From assembly GCA_020636325.1 (NCBI GenBank), contig JACJYC010000004.1, positions 434,001 to 498,000 of the forward strand: a DNA stretch of 64,000 bases, given 5' to 3'. The position numbers and the translations under genes were made by a program. Origin of the DNA: Lewinellaceae bacterium. Its GTDB lineage: Bacteria > Bacteroidota > Bacteroidia > Chitinophagales > Saprospiraceae. This document shows positions 24,992 to 34,914 of this stretch, in pieces (within the stretch, counting starts at the first letter, position 1; every line of letters starts with the position of its first letter). The notes under the pieces are model-generated. The model worked only from the letters and a program-made list of their open reading frames with translations. It ran no database searches and was not told the origin of the DNA.

Positions 24992-25698
24992 AAATACCAA
25001 CCTTTCAATCGGCCTTTCCGGTTTCTCTTTCCATATTGGTCATTGTCCTGGGCGGTACGGGCTGTACGCAGGATCGTCGGATGGATTCCGTCAATCGTTC
25101 ATTTGAAAGCCTCTCCGGATCTTACAGCGAATGGATGCCCTCTGCTCACGGTTTGATCTCTCCGGAAGAATTGACCGGCGCCATCCGTGCGATGGATTCC
25201 CTGGAGCTGGTGCTGAAAGGGCTTGACCAGGCCCGGCTCTCCGCAAAAGCCCGGCTGTCCTACCCGGAAGTTGCCCGCAAATGGGAAGAGAAAGCTAACC
25301 GGTTCCGCCGGCTCAGATCGGACCCCACGCTCTATAATCTCGGAGGGGAACTGCAACGCGTGATCACGGATCCGGGACTCAGCCCCGCCGGCAAGATCAC
25401 CTACATGAAAAAGGCCCTGTCCAATGCCCCCGATTTTTACCGGTTTGCACGCTTGAGCCTTTCCCGGCCGGAATACGACCGGTTTCCGCTGGCTGTCCAA
25501 AAGCAACTGCTCACCCTTCATTTCCTGGATGTTGAACTGACCAACGGCCTGCAGGAACTGGGCGCCGGAGACGAACTGGTGGGTGAACTGGGACAACTGG
25601 CTTCCAAAGCGCGAATCGCGGTCAAGGATTATATCGGCTTTTGCGAAAGCCAAACCTGGATCTATCAGGATAGCCTGCTGCGTACAGGCGGCGGGTAA
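24988..25698 (+). CDS. Putative lipoprotein of unknown function
   Basis: 236 residues, start overlapping the cmk stop by 4 bases. The N-terminus is hydrophobic (residues 8-26) and ends in GGTGC, a plausible lipobox with Cys at about 28. The rest is mostly alpha-helical with many Leu, Arg and Lys residues (for example LVLKGLDQARLSAKARLS), and no domain I recognise. Coupling to cmk looks like genome compaction rather than a functional hint. Probably faces the periplasm from the inner or outer membrane. Confidence 0.65.
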   Translation: MKIPTFQSAFPVSLSILVIVLGGTGCTQDRRMDSVNRSFESLSGSYSEWMPSAHGLISPEELTGAIRAMDSLELVLKGLDQARLSAKARLSYPEVARKWEEKANRFRRLRSDPTLYNLGGELQRVITDPGLSPAGKITYMKKALSNAPDFYRFARLSLSRPEYDRFPLAVQKQLLTLHFLDVELTNGLQELGAGDELVGELGQLASKARIAVKDYIGFCESQTWIYQDSLLRTGGG

Positions 25699-25724
25699 TC
25701 CAATTTGCCTGAATAGCGCCTGCC

Positions 25725-25812
25725 AACCTCCGACCGCAGTAGCTTCCAAAGAACAGAGGCGGCAAATCAACCTCCGGCGGCCGTAGCTCCAAAAGAGCGA
25801 AGGCGGCAAATC
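25725..25812 (+). repeat. Two tandem imperfect 44-bp repeats
   Basis: Copies 25725-25768 and 25769-25812 both run from aacctccg to aggcggcaaatc with about ten differences. The second copy runs into the stop codon of coaE (minus strand). A related core, ccgtagcttcagcggagtag, occurs at about 37868-37887, so this seems to be a dispersed intergenic sequence. Confidence 0.75.
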
Positions 25813-26398
25813 AACAACCCAAAAACGCCCTGTGCAATTCCATCACCTGCCCGATAATGGACCTCGTGCCGTCATTGTAGACGACATAATCCGCCAATTC
25901 AAGTTTTTCTTCTTCCGGCATTTGTTTGGTGACCCGGTCCATGACGGTTTTCCGGTCAACCCCGTCTCGGGTCATTACCCGTTCCAACCGCAATTCGAGC
26001 GGCGCGTAAACCGTGATCACCTTGTCCAGGAATTTGTAGGATCCGCTTTCAAACAATAACGCGGCCTCTTTCAGGGTATAGGGTACGCCGGTCTGCGCCT
26101 CTTGCCAGTCGAAGCCGTCCCTGAGTACAGCCGGGTGGACGAGGGCATTGAGATCGGCCAATTTGCCGGGGTCCGTAAAAGCGATCGAACCGATGTATTT
26201 CCGGTTGAGGTCTCCGTTTTCAAGGTAAGCCTGTTCGCCGAACAACCCGATGATCCCGGATTTCAGGTTCCGGTCGTGGTTCATCAGCCATTTGGCCCGG
26301 TCATCGGCGTAATAAACAGGAATGCCCAGCACCTCGAAGATGCGGCAAACGCTGGACTTGCCGCTTCCGATCCCACCGGTAATGCCGATATGCAACAT
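25811..26398 (-). CDS. coaE: Dephospho-CoA kinase
   Basis: 195 residues. P-loop GGIGSGKS at 8-15, the adenylate-kinase-like fold with YYADDRAKWLM, LVHPAV and the VITVYAPLELRLERVMTRDG lid segment. It phosphorylates the 3'-hydroxyl of dephospho-CoA, the last step of coenzyme A synthesis, in the cytoplasm. Length and order of motifs are standard. Its 3' end is made of the second copy of a 44-bp repeat, so the stop codon itself lies in repetitive sequence. Divergent from the endonuclease gene. Confidence 0.95.
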   Translation of the reverse strand: MLHIGITGGIGSGKSSVCRIFEVLGIPVYYADDRAKWLMNHDRNLKSGIIGLFGEQAYLENGDLNRKYIGSIAFTDPGKLADLNALVHPAVLRDGFDWQEAQTGVPYTLKEAALLFESGSYKFLDKVITVYAPLELRLERVMTRDGVDRKTVMDRVTKQMPEEEKLELADYVVYNDGTRSIIGQVMELHRAFLGC

Positions 26399-26601
26399 AT
26401 TGTTATTTGCGGATTGGTTGATTGAAAAAACACCCCAAATTAAAAAAAGTTACCATGCGGATTTGGCGGGAATGAATATTTTGCTAAATTGGCACCGCAA
26501 CGAATTATTTTTTACATTTTCTGCCGTTGGCGGAACACCTAAAGCCCGTTTTTGGCTTAGTTCCCTTTTTTTTTGCTCTTCTCTCTTTTTCAAATTATTT
26601 G

Positions 26602-26609
26602 TATTTTTG
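26602..26609 (+). promoter_or_regulatory. -7 type promoter box of the endonuclease gene
   Basis: TATTTTTG matches TAnnTTTG and lies 22 bases before the ATG at 26632. A TTTG near 26572 is too far upstream for a standard -33, so the box is suggestive only. Confidence 0.4.
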
Positions 26610-26631
26610 CCGGGTAATTAAAATCGATTCC

Positions 26632-27531
26632 ATGGCAAAACTCAGAACGAATCATGCCAGGCAAGGCAAGAAAGGCAGCTCGGGCATGATCGTTAAAGTT
26701 GGCATTTTCGGCGCTTTGCTGAGCGCGCTGCTCTTTCTATTCAATCGTTTCTCAGGCAATTCTTCTCCGGAAACCACTTCCGGTGACGATTATTCCGCTG
26801 AAGAATATTTCCTGCCCACTTCCACCACAGGTGAGGTCGTCAATCACCGGTTTTACGCGCTTTCCTACAACGAAAAGTACGAACAAGCCGAATGGGTTGC
26901 CTATATCCTGAAAAAGGAAAACCTGGAAAAACCCTGGAACGATCGCTCGGACATCTTCCTGCCCGATCCGGACGTCAAAACCGGCTCCGCTACCCCGGAT
27001 GACTATAAAGGATCCGGCTATGACCGCGGGCATCTCGCACCGGCTGCCGATATGGCCTACGATCCGGAAGCAATGAAAGCCTCTTTCCTGTTGAGCAATA
27101 TCTCCCCGCAGTCCCGGAATTTCAACAAGGGAATCTGGCGAGAGCTGGAGGAACTCACCCGGAGCTGGGCCAAAAAATGCGGCAGCCTGTATGTCGTTAC
27201 CGGGCCCGTCCTCACGTTTGATCCCAAAGGGACCATCGGAGGGAATAAAGTCGCTGTTCCGGCCGCGTTTTACAAGGTCCTCCTCGATCTGGAAAAGCCC
27301 GAACAAAAAGGCATTGCCTTCGTTCTTCCCAACGAGGTCAGCTTCGAACCCTTGTACGAATACGCCACCTCTATTGACGAAGTTGAAAAACTGACCGGGA
27401 TCGATTTCTTCCCGGATCTGATGCCTGCTGACCTGGAAGCTTCCCTGGAAGCTAATTTTAACCTAGATTTGTGGGAGTTCAGCAAACAGAAATTCCAGGA
27501 CCGAACGGAAAAGTGGAATACTCAACAATAA
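26632..27531 (+). CDS. Membrane-anchored DNA/RNA non-specific endonuclease
   Basis: 299 residues from the ATG at 26632, chosen because the earlier in-frame start would lie upstream of the promoter box. Residues about 19-37 form a single membrane segment (MIVKVGIFGALLSALLFLF), so the catalytic part is periplasmic or outside. The nuclease domain (about 60-285) has the NUC motif YDRGHLAPAADM with the general-base His, and downstream NISPQSRNFNKGIWRELE with the metal-binding Asn. Family members (Serratia nuclease, NucA) cut single- and double-stranded DNA and RNA using Mg. Likely roles are nucleic-acid scavenging or defence. Followed 6 bases later by the HerA-like ATPase gene. Confidence 0.9.
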   Translation: MAKLRTNHARQGKKGSSGMIVKVGIFGALLSALLFLFNRFSGNSSPETTSGDDYSAEEYFLPTSTTGEVVNHRFYALSYNEKYEQAEWVAYILKKENLEKPWNDRSDIFLPDPDVKTGSATPDDYKGSGYDRGHLAPAADMAYDPEAMKASFLLSNISPQSRNFNKGIWRELEELTRSWAKKCGSLYVVTGPVLTFDPKGTIGGNKVAVPAAFYKVLLDLEKPEQKGIAFVLPNEVSFEPLYEYATSIDEVEKLTGIDFFPDLMPADLEASLEANFNLDLWEFSKQKFQDRTEKWNTQQ

Positions 27532-27537
27532 ACAAAG

Positions 27538-29091
27538 ATGTCTAAGAAAGCCGAATTTACCCAGGTCATCCAAAACGGGTACACTTTCAAAGGCGGGTCA
27601 ATCGACCTGGGCGCCGCCATGCTGGAAGGAGAAGTGATGACCAATACCCTGGTCAAATTGCCCCTCCGGATGTTCAACCGCCACGGCCTGATCGCAGGCG
27701 CTACGGGCTCCGGCAAAACCAAAACCCTGCAGATCCTGGCCGAACAGCTGTCCGCTAAAAGCGTGCCCTCGTTGCTGATGGATATCAAGGGCGACCTCAG
27801 CGGGATCGCCGTGCCTGCCGTCAGCAATGCCAAGATTGACGACCGCCACGCCAAAATCGGCTTTCCCTTTGCAGCCGGCTCCAGCCCGGTGGAATTCCTG
27901 TCCCTTTCCGGTGAAAAAGGCGCGCGCCTTCGCGCAACGGTTTCCGAGTTCGGCCCCGTCCTGTTCTCCAAAATGCTGGGGCTCAACGATACCCAATCCG
28001 GTGTTGTTGCGGTCCTGTTCAAATATTGCGACGATAACAACCTGCCGCTGCTGGACCTGAAAGATTTCAAAAAGACCATCCAGTTCCTCACCGGTGAAGG
28101 CAAAGACCAGATCCAGGGGGAATACGGCCTGATCTCTACGGCAACCGTCGGTTCCATAATGCGCAAGATCGTTGAACTGGAGCAACAGGGCGCCGATATC
28201 TTTTTCGGCGAAAGGTCCTTCGATGTCGCCGACCTCTGCCGCCTGGACGAATCCGGGAAAGGCGTGGTTTCCGTGGTGCGCCTCACGGATATCCAGGACC
28301 GGCCCAAACTGTTCTCCACTTTCATGCTGCAGTTGCTGGCCGAGATCTATTCCACCTTCCCGGAAGAAGGCGATCTGGAACAACCCAAGCTGGCCATCTT
28401 CATCGATGAGGCTCACCTGGTCTTTGACGAGGCTTCCGATGCCTTGATGGACCAGATCGAGGCCATAATCAAACTCATCCGCTCCAAAGGGGTCGGCATC
28501 TTCTTTGTCACCCAAAACCCGGCCGATGTGCCGGAAGCGGTCCTCAGCCAGCTCGGCCTCAAAATCCAGCACTCCCTGCGGGCATTTACCGCCAAAGACC
28601 GGAAGGCCATCAAACTGGCCGCCGAAAACTATCCGGAAACCGAATTCTATGATGTCGATCAGTTGCTGACCGAACTCGGCATCGGCGAAGCGCTCGTAAC
28701 GGCCCTGAACGAAAAAGGGATTCCCACGCCCCTGGCGCATACCATGCTACGCGCCCCCCAATCCCGCATGGACGTCCTGACCGACGACGAGATCAACGCC
28801 ATCATCAAAAAATCTTACCTGGTCAGGAAATACAACGAGGTCATCGACCGCGAAAGCGCCTACGAGATCCTTTCAGAAAAGATCGATGAATTCCAGAAAG
28901 CGGAACAACAGGAAGAATTGCGCAAGCAAAAGGAAAAGGCCCGGTCCACCTCGACCCGTCACCAGAAATCCACCCTCGAACAGGTGATCTCCAACCCGAC
29001 CACGCGCCAGATCGGCCGCACCATTGCCCGGGAGCTGACCCGCGGACTGCTCGGGGTATTGGGCATCAAGTCGACCTCGCGGCGAAGGTAG
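27538..29091 (+). CDS. HerA-like P-loop ATPase of the DUF853 (YjgR) family
   Basis: 517 residues. Walker A GATGSGKT at 54-61 and Walker B LAIFIDEAH at about 285-293, with the VGIFFVTQNPADVP and LSQLGLKIQH sensor region. It belongs to the FtsK/HerA clade. The DUF853 subgroup (E. coli YjgR, about 500 residues) is widespread but its function is not settled; DNA or protein pumping is presumed from the fold. The C-terminal 100 residues are charged and helical (about 440-490), ending in a basic tail. It is 6 bases downstream of the endonuclease gene and may be co-transcribed; there is no NurA nuclease next to it, unlike archaeal HerA. Confidence 0.85.
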   Translation: MSKKAEFTQVIQNGYTFKGGSIDLGAAMLEGEVMTNTLVKLPLRMFNRHGLIAGATGSGKTKTLQILAEQLSAKSVPSLLMDIKGDLSGIAVPAVSNAKIDDRHAKIGFPFAAGSSPVEFLSLSGEKGARLRATVSEFGPVLFSKMLGLNDTQSGVVAVLFKYCDDNNLPLLDLKDFKKTIQFLTGEGKDQIQGEYGLISTATVGSIMRKIVELEQQGADIFFGERSFDVADLCRLDESGKGVVSVVRLTDIQDRPKLFSTFMLQLLAEIYSTFPEEGDLEQPKLAIFIDEAHLVFDEASDALMDQIEAIIKLIRSKGVGIFFVTQNPADVPEAVLSQLGLKIQHSLRAFTAKDRKAIKLAAENYPETEFYDVDQLLTELGIGEALVTALNEKGIPTPLAHTMLRAPQSRMDVLTDDEINAIIKKSYLVRKYNEVIDRESAYEILSEKIDEFQKAEQQEELRKQKEKARSTSTRHQKSTLEQVISNPTTRQIGRTIARELTRGLLGVLGIKSTSRRR

Positions 29092-29180
29092 AAACGGCGG
29101 AAATGCAAAATGAGAAAGCCTGACAGGTGAAAACTGGTTCTGAAACCCGGCACAATGCGTACGTTCGGCCTTCAAATCAA

Positions 29181-29219
29181 CAGGGCGCAACCTGATTTTC
29201 ATCATCAGATTGCGCCCTG
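29181..29219. terminator. Bidirectional hairpin terminator
   Basis: Stem 29181-29195 with 29205-29219, 15 positions with one mismatch, 9-base loop. It lies between the convergent HerA-like ATPase and alpha-2-macroglobulin genes and probably serves both. Confidence 0.75.
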
Positions 29220-29243
29220 AACCGACAAATCGGCATCCGCCGG

Positions 29244-32200
29244 CTAAATCTCTCCCGCCGACTTCGAAACCTCCACCCATCTTCCCGCCGTCCGCGCATT
29301 GATGCTGTTGTCGTACATCGCCTCGCAGGAAACCGCGGGCAGGTAGAACCGGCCCTGATAAGCCGCATTCAGCTGCACCCGGTAAACCTGGGTCTTGTTC
29401 TGCGGCAGATCAAAGAAGGTGTATACGCGGTCGTCCCGGAAATCCTGGTACTCGGGAATGCTCGTATTGGTGAAATTCTGCACATTGTCCATCCGGGTAT
29501 TCAGGATCTCCCAGCCGGAGGGGAAGATCTGGTTCAGCGCCAGTTCGTCGTACCGGATCGGGCGAATACCGGGATGCTGAACGGTGACGGTAGCGATAAA
29601 GTCCATCCCTTGCGCCATACTCGACGGATCGATGGCATGCCCTTCCAGGTCGGCATAGGAAACCTTGATCTCCAGGTTGCTGGATCTGGCGTCTTCCTGT
29701 CCTGCCAGCGGTTGTCCGGTCTGGATCAACCGGGCAAAAAGCGTGCCGCCGCCCGGGTTGGTCACTTTGAAACGGGTGGAACCGGCGTCATTCACCGGTA
29801 TCTTAACGGAGAAGACCGGCGTGTTCGATCCGGCGTTGATGGTCTGGCCGCCGTTGACCTGATAGGCGAATTTTACTTTGGCGTCCACGTTGGAGTCTCC
29901 GACAAATTTGCCGATGGCCAACAGGCAGAAGGACGTTTCCTGGGTGCTCAGCCAACGCTGGCTGCTCAGGGCATCCGACAGGTATTTCACCATTTCCCCG
30001 GCGGCAGTGCGGTCGCCCAGCAACAATAGGGTCTCCGTCACCAGAGCCCGGTCGCGCAACGCCGATCCGAAGGTATAGGACAATTCAGTATAATCCTGGA
30101 TATCGCGGCTCAGGTTTTTGACAATGGTCTGGCCGACGTCTTTCTTGCCGGCCTGGGCGTAGGCGGCCGCCAGCATCCATTTGGCCTGAAGGCACAGGTT
30201 TTTGGTTTCCCGCAGGCGGTTCATTGCGCCCAGTTCGGGTTCTCCGCTCAACGCAAGCGTGTACAAGCGGTAAGCCTGGGACAGTTCGTGGGCCTGATCG
30301 GAATAGAAGCCGTAATCTTTCATTTTCGGATCCCACATCCTGGCCGTTTTCTTCTGGAACTGTTCCCAGCGGTCAAGCAGGGAAGCCGGTACCGTATACC
30401 CCAGCGCTTTGGCTTCCAGCAGGAAATGGCCGGCATAGTTCGTCGCCCAATGATCCGGCGCCGAATTCCCCGGCCAGTAAGCGAACCCGCCCTGGTCGGT
30501 CTGGAAGAGTTTCAGCCTTTCGATGGTAGCCGTAATGTTCTCCGGTACCCGCTTTTTCTGCTCCTCATTCAATTCCATCAATTTATTGACATACAGCTGC
30601 GGGAAGCCGCCGGACAGGGTTTGTTCCAAACAACCATATGGGTATTGCAGCAGATAGCGCAAACGCTGCCCCAGGTTGATGGGCGGAATGCTGGAGACTT
30701 CCAGTACCGCCTCATTGGAGCCCGGCATGCCTACGGCCGTGAAGCTCTCGTCCCAGCTCTGGTTGCCGTCCAGCACTTTGGCGGCCACGTTGGTGACGTA
30801 AGGGTTCGGATTGCGAACCTGGATCTCGACTTCCTGGCTCGATTTCTCACCGGAGCCTTCCGCCTGGATCACGAATTTGGCGATGCCGACCTTGTCGGAA
30901 ATTTGTACATCGAAGGTCGCCAGCTTGTCGCCCGGCCGGCTGAAGCTGACCTGCTGGCTCGCGCTGCCGACCACCCTGGCCAGACCGTTCGTTTCCTTGA
31001 CGGTCACGGTAGCCGACTTGACCTTGTCTTCCATGGCGAATACGTTCACCGGCAACCGCAACATTTCCCCTGGGCCCAGAACCCTGGGCAAGGTGGCGAG
31101 CACCATAAGGGGTTGCCTTACCGGCACCGATTTTTCCGCGCTGCCGTACGCCCCCTTGTTGGCGGCTACCACCATGGCGCGCACCGCTCCGACGTAGTTC
31201 GGCATGTCGATGGTGTGTTTGGCTTTTTTGCCTTTCTTCAACGTGAAAGGCCCGAGGTGCAGGACCACCGGTTTGAACCGGTTGGCCTGTTCGTCCTCAC
31301 CGGGTTGAACCTCACCGTCGCCGCCGATGCTGAGGATCCTCCCCAGGTCGCCGGCATGCGCGCCGAGGACCTGGTCGTACAGGTCCCAGCTCTGGACGCC
31401 GAGGGCTTCCTTGGCAAAGAAATTTTCCCACGGATTCGGGGTTTTGAACCGCGTCAGGCCGAGCAACCCTTCATCAACGATATCAATGGTATAGGCCATT
31501 TCGCGGCCTTTGTCTTCGGAAACTTCGATTTCGACCTTTTGCTCCGGTTTGACCACGTCCGGCATCTTGATCTTCGGTGCAAGATGGGTATTGGGATCCT
31601 CGACATACACCGGAATGACCCCGTAGAGCCGGATCGGCAGATCGTTCAACGCCTGTGCGTGCGGTTGCACAAAGTCCACATGCACGTACACGTTGGGCGC
31701 CATTTCCGGCGTGGTTTTGAAGGTGAAGGTGTTCTCGCCTTCCTTGGCCTCCGTCCAGTGGGATTCCATGACCCTTGCGCCGTTTTCGATCGTCACCAGC
31801 GCGCGCCCTTTCTGGCCGGTCGGGATCGTCAGCTTGACCGTTTCACCGACATTGTATTTGCTCTTGTCCGAAGAAAAGGCCAGCATGGAAGCTGCCTGCC
31901 TGAATTGATCGTTGTCTTCATCGCCGTACCAGGGGTATCCCGCATAGAAGAAATCGCCGGAGCAGTGGCCGCTTTCCTGATCGCAGACCCGGACCAGATA
32001 GCGACCCCATTCGGGCACCTTGACGCTCCACTGCGCTTCACCCTTGCTGTTGGTGACGAGGTCCGATTTTTGCACCGCGTCGTAATTATTGCTGGTATTG
32101 TACCGGGAAACGTCGTCATAGCCGTAGTCCCACCACCAGCGCCAGTTGACCCGGTACAACCCGACACTCAACTTTCTGCCCGAAAGCGCCCTGCCGGATT

Positions 32201-34844
32201 CATCGACCGAAGCAAATGAAAGGGTTCCGTTTTTATCGATTTCAAGCCGGTTTTCACCGTATTGGTTCGTGGGGATGTCCACCCCGGCGTAAGCCGTGAA
32301 AGGTGAGTAGGGCAGGGTGATATTGTCGGTGCTGAAGTCGCCGCCTTTTTCGAATACGCGGGTTTTGAAGCTGGCGTTCAACTTGCCTGGCAACCGCCGG
32401 TTGTCAGCGAGGTCTATGTTGAATGTGGCTTTTCCGGAGGCGTCCAACTGGCCGTCGAAGACGGTTTGGGCTTCGTCCGTGAATTTCCGTGCGGGGTCGT
32501 CAAAAACAAAGTCCTTGAATAGGCTAAAGGTTGTAACGGACGGTCGCAATTGGGCTTCGACCTTGGCTTCGAGCCCGCCGGCGGGGGCGCCATGGAGCCA
32601 GGTGGAGGTCAGCCCTGCCACAAGGCCGTCTCCGGCCCTGATCATATCTCCGCCGAAATCCAGGTCGATTTTGAGCCGGTTGGGTTTGACCGTTTCTATT
32701 TTCAGGGTTTTCTGGAAGGTTGCGCCGCCTGCTTTGACCATGGCGGTCCAGTTGCCGGTCGGCGCGTTGGGGCTGGTCGCAAAATGCAGCGGATAAATGA
32801 CGCCGGTATTGCCGATCACGGACCGTTTGATGAAATTCTGCCCGCGGGCGTCGGTTACCTCAAATTGAACGGGATAGTTGGGCGGGAGCTTGCCGGAATT
32901 GTCCTCCAGCACAAAATGGAGGAAGACCGAATCGCCGGGCCGCCATACGCCGCGTTCGCCGTAGATATAACCTTTGATCCCTTTCTGGTTGACTTCGCCG
33001 GAAACATCAAACCGGCTCATGGACAAGGATTGCCCGTCATTCAGCCGGAGGTATCCTTTTTCGCTGCCTTTTTTGGCGACGACAACGAACGGCCGCCGGT
33101 CCAGTTGCACCATGGCCATTCCCTGGCCGTCGGTGACCACTTTTCTGAGCGATTGCTGTTGGAAATCGAAGAATTCGCATTCAACCGATGAAAGCGGCTG
33201 GGTGGTCCGCAGGTCGGAAATGGAAACGAACCAGGAATTATCCGATCCGCCCTTGGCGAGGATGCCCAGGTTGGAAGCAATGATATTGCGGCTGATGAAC
33301 CGTTCGTAGTTGTAGTAAGCGGGGAAACAGGGATTTTCGCGCTGTTCCCAGTTATATCCCTGGTAATAGCCCTCTATCCCGTACCAGCCCTCCATGATGC
33401 TCTTGATCTCGCCTTCATCGCCGGGCTCTTCGTAGTCTTCGCCGTACCAGCCTTCATCTCCGTCATCTCCGTTGCTGCCTTGCGCTTTGTCGGAACAGGG
33501 GAAGGCGGCGTAGGCAGGCCTGAAGCCGATCCGGACCTGGTAAATAGCCTCGGGGTCCTGCTCGAAGAGTTTCCCCAGATCCAGGGAGTACCTGGTCCAG
33601 TCGGCGGACCGGCTGTTGGGGTTGATGCTGGTCAGGTCGACCTTCTTTTGCAGGATGACGCGGCCGACCCGGCGAAGGTCGTATTCGCCGTCCAGGTCGT
33701 TGGTTTGCAAAAACTGGAGGATATTGTTGTTGTAGATCTTGAAGATTTCGACTTCAACCGCCGTCAGGCCGATGGCGTCAAAGGGAAAGACCAGGCCTTC
33801 CGAATTCGGCATGATCACCCCGCGGCCGACCAGCCGGACTTCCGGGCGGACGTCCTCAAAATGGACGGACCAGTTGCCCGGATTTTTCATTTTGCGCTTC
33901 TGGCTGTTCATGATGCCCGTTGAGACCGTGACGAGCACGTCTCCCGTCAGGCGGCGGGCCGGATAGATCCGGACTTCGGGTCCGTCGATGGTGAAGCGCA
34001 GGTCGCCGTCGTAATCCGAAAGCGATACCAGGCCGTTCAGGTCCTGGGAAGCCAGGATCGGGTCGGAGAAATGGAGGTGAATATATTGTTCGGGGTTCTG
34101 GAAGGCCTGCGCATCGGTTACCTTGAAATCGGACAGGGAAGGCACTTCGATTTCCTTTTCCCCTTTCAGGTCGACGCCCAGCGATTTGCCGGTCCATTTC
34201 AGGGTGACCTTGGTCGCTTCTTCGGTCCGGGCTACGTTGCTGACGACAAAATCGTGCGTGAGCTGATCGCCGGAATGGATCCAGCTGATCTCCAGTGATT
34301 TTCCTTTCTGGGTTGCGGTCAGGATGGGCTCCACTTCTTCCGGGGTTGCCACGTCGGCCGTGGTGATTTGCCCGCGCAATTCCTGTTTCGCCAGGTTGTT
34401 GACATCCGGGGGGTAAAGGCCCAGTACGGTAACGTCATAATATTGGTTGCGGGTATGGAAATCGAATTCGAATTGCTCGGCTTCAGCGGGGATATTCGAA
34501 AAGAGCTTTTTGAGGTTGACTCTGGCGACGTATGCGGTACCGGAGGTCAACGGTTGGTCCGGGTCAAAGCGGATGGATTGTTCATCTTCCCAGACGGCCT
34601 TTCCCGCAATCGACGGCGTGAAATCAATAATTTTGTTCTTGACTTCGGCGCCGACCTCTTCCGGAGAGGCTACGATGCTCGCGAAGCGAACCCGGATAGG
34701 GGAGGCCTTGGAAATGATGCCGGAAGTGAATCCGTCGATATAGGCGCCGATGCTTTCGGGCATGGGTTGGGCGCGTCGGTCGCGCTTGCATTGAACGCTG
34801 ATCAGGATAAGGCTGAAAAGGACTAATAGGGAGCTGATGCGCAT
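29244..34844 (-). CDS. Bacterial alpha-2-macroglobulin
   Basis: 1866 residues from the ATG at 34844 (MRISSLLVLFSLILISVQC). The N-terminus is a signal peptide with a Cys at about 19 that may be lipidated, although Gln before Cys is unusual for a lipobox. The chain has repeated beta-sandwich macroglobulin domains, including an MG2-like region at about 625-720 (GERGVWRPGDSVFLHF), a bait/alpha-2-M region at about 1160-1270, and a thioester site YGCLEQT at about residue 1400 in a helical complement-like domain. The CxEQ motif is intact, so a covalent protease trap is expected. Such proteins protect the periplasm or surface from foreign proteases. The PBP1C gene often found beside it in other phyla is absent. 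Confidence 0.92.
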   Translation of the reverse strand: MRISSLLVLFSLILISVQCKRDRRAQPMPESIGAYIDGFTSGIISKASPIRVRFASIVASPEEVGAEVKNKIIDFTPSIAGKAVWEDEQSIRFDPDQPLTSGTAYVARVNLKKLFSNIPAEAEQFEFDFHTRNQYYDVTVLGLYPPDVNNLAKQELRGQITTADVATPEEVEPILTATQKGKSLEISWIHSGDQLTHDFVVSNVARTEEATKVTLKWTGKSLGVDLKGEKEIEVPSLSDFKVTDAQAFQNPEQYIHLHFSDPILASQDLNGLVSLSDYDGDLRFTIDGPEVRIYPARRLTGDVLVTVSTGIMNSQKRKMKNPGNWSVHFEDVRPEVRLVGRGVIMPNSEGLVFPFDAIGLTAVEVEIFKIYNNNILQFLQTNDLDGEYDLRRVGRVILQKKVDLTSINPNSRSADWTRYSLDLGKLFEQDPEAIYQVRIGFRPAYAAFPCSDKAQGSNGDDGDEGWYGEDYEEPGDEGEIKSIMEGWYGIEGYYQGYNWEQRENPCFPAYYNYERFISRNIIASNLGILAKGGSDNSWFVSISDLRTTQPLSSVECEFFDFQQQSLRKVVTDGQGMAMVQLDRRPFVVVAKKGSEKGYLRLNDGQSLSMSRFDVSGEVNQKGIKGYIYGERGVWRPGDSVFLHFVLEDNSGKLPPNYPVQFEVTDARGQNFIKRSVIGNTGVIYPLHFATSPNAPTGNWTAMVKAGGATFQKTLKIETVKPNRLKIDLDFGGDMIRAGDGLVAGLTSTWLHGAPAGGLEAKVEAQLRPSVTTFSLFKDFVFDDPARKFTDEAQTVFDGQLDASGKATFNIDLADNRRLPGKLNASFKTRVFEKGGDFSTDNITLPYSPFTAYAGVDIPTNQYGENRLEIDKNGTLSFASVDESGRALSGRKLSVGLYRVNWRWWWDYGYDDVSRYNTSNNYDAVQKSDLVTNSKGEAQWSVKVPEWGRYLVRVCDQESGHCSGDFFYAGYPWYGDEDNDQFRQAASMLAFSSDKSKYNVGETVKLTIPTGQKGRALVTIENGARVMESHWTEAKEGENTFTFKTTPEMAPNVYVHVDFVQPHAQALNDLPIRLYGVIPVYVEDPNTHLAPKIKMPDVVKPEQKVEIEVSEDKGREMAYTIDIVDEGLLGLTRFKTPNPWENFFAKEALGVQSWDLYDQVLGAHAGDLGRILSIGGDGEVQPGEDEQANRFKPVVLHLGPFTLKKGKKAKHTIDMPNYVGAVRAMVVAANKGAYGSAEKSVPVRQPLMVLATLPRVLGPGEMLRLPVNVFAMEDKVKSATVTVKETNGLARVVGSASQQVSFSRPGDKLATFDVQISDKVGIAKFVIQAEGSGEKSSQEVEIQVRNPNPYVTNVAAKVLDGNQSWDESFTAVGMPGSNEAVLEVSSIPPINLGQRLRYLLQYPYGCLEQTLSGGFPQLYVNKLMELNEEQKKRVPENITATIERLKLFQTDQGGFAYWPGNSAPDHWATNYAGHFLLEAKALGYTVPASLLDRWEQFQKKTARMWDPKMKDYGFYSDQAHELSQAYRLYTLALSGEPELGAMNRLRETKNLCLQAKWMLAAAYAQAGKKDVGQTIVKNLSRDIQDYTELSYTFGSALRDRALVTETLLLLGDRTAAGEMVKYLSDALSSQRWLSTQETSFCLLAIGKFVGDSNVDAKVKFAYQVNGGQTINAGSNTPVFSVKIPVNDAGSTRFKVTNPGGGTLFARLIQTGQPLAGQEDARSSNLEIKVSYADLEGHAIDPSSMAQGMDFIATVTVQHPGIRPIRYDELALNQIFPSGWEILNTRMDNVQNFTNTSIPEYQDFRDDRVYTFFDLPQNKTQVYRVQLNAAYQGRFYLPAVSCEAMYDNSINARTAGRWVEVSKSAGEI

Positions 34845-34914
34845 GGTAAGCAATTTAATATGGTCAACAACAGAAAAGGATAAATATTGTTATTATGTCC
34901 AAAAAACGGTAGGT

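Noticed and set aside
27538..29091. HerA-NurA type DNA-end processing or antiphage module
   Set aside because: The ATPase is of the widespread DUF853 type, has no NurA or SIR2 partner, and the endonuclease upstream is a membrane-anchored NUC family enzyme that fits extracellular nucleic acid use better.
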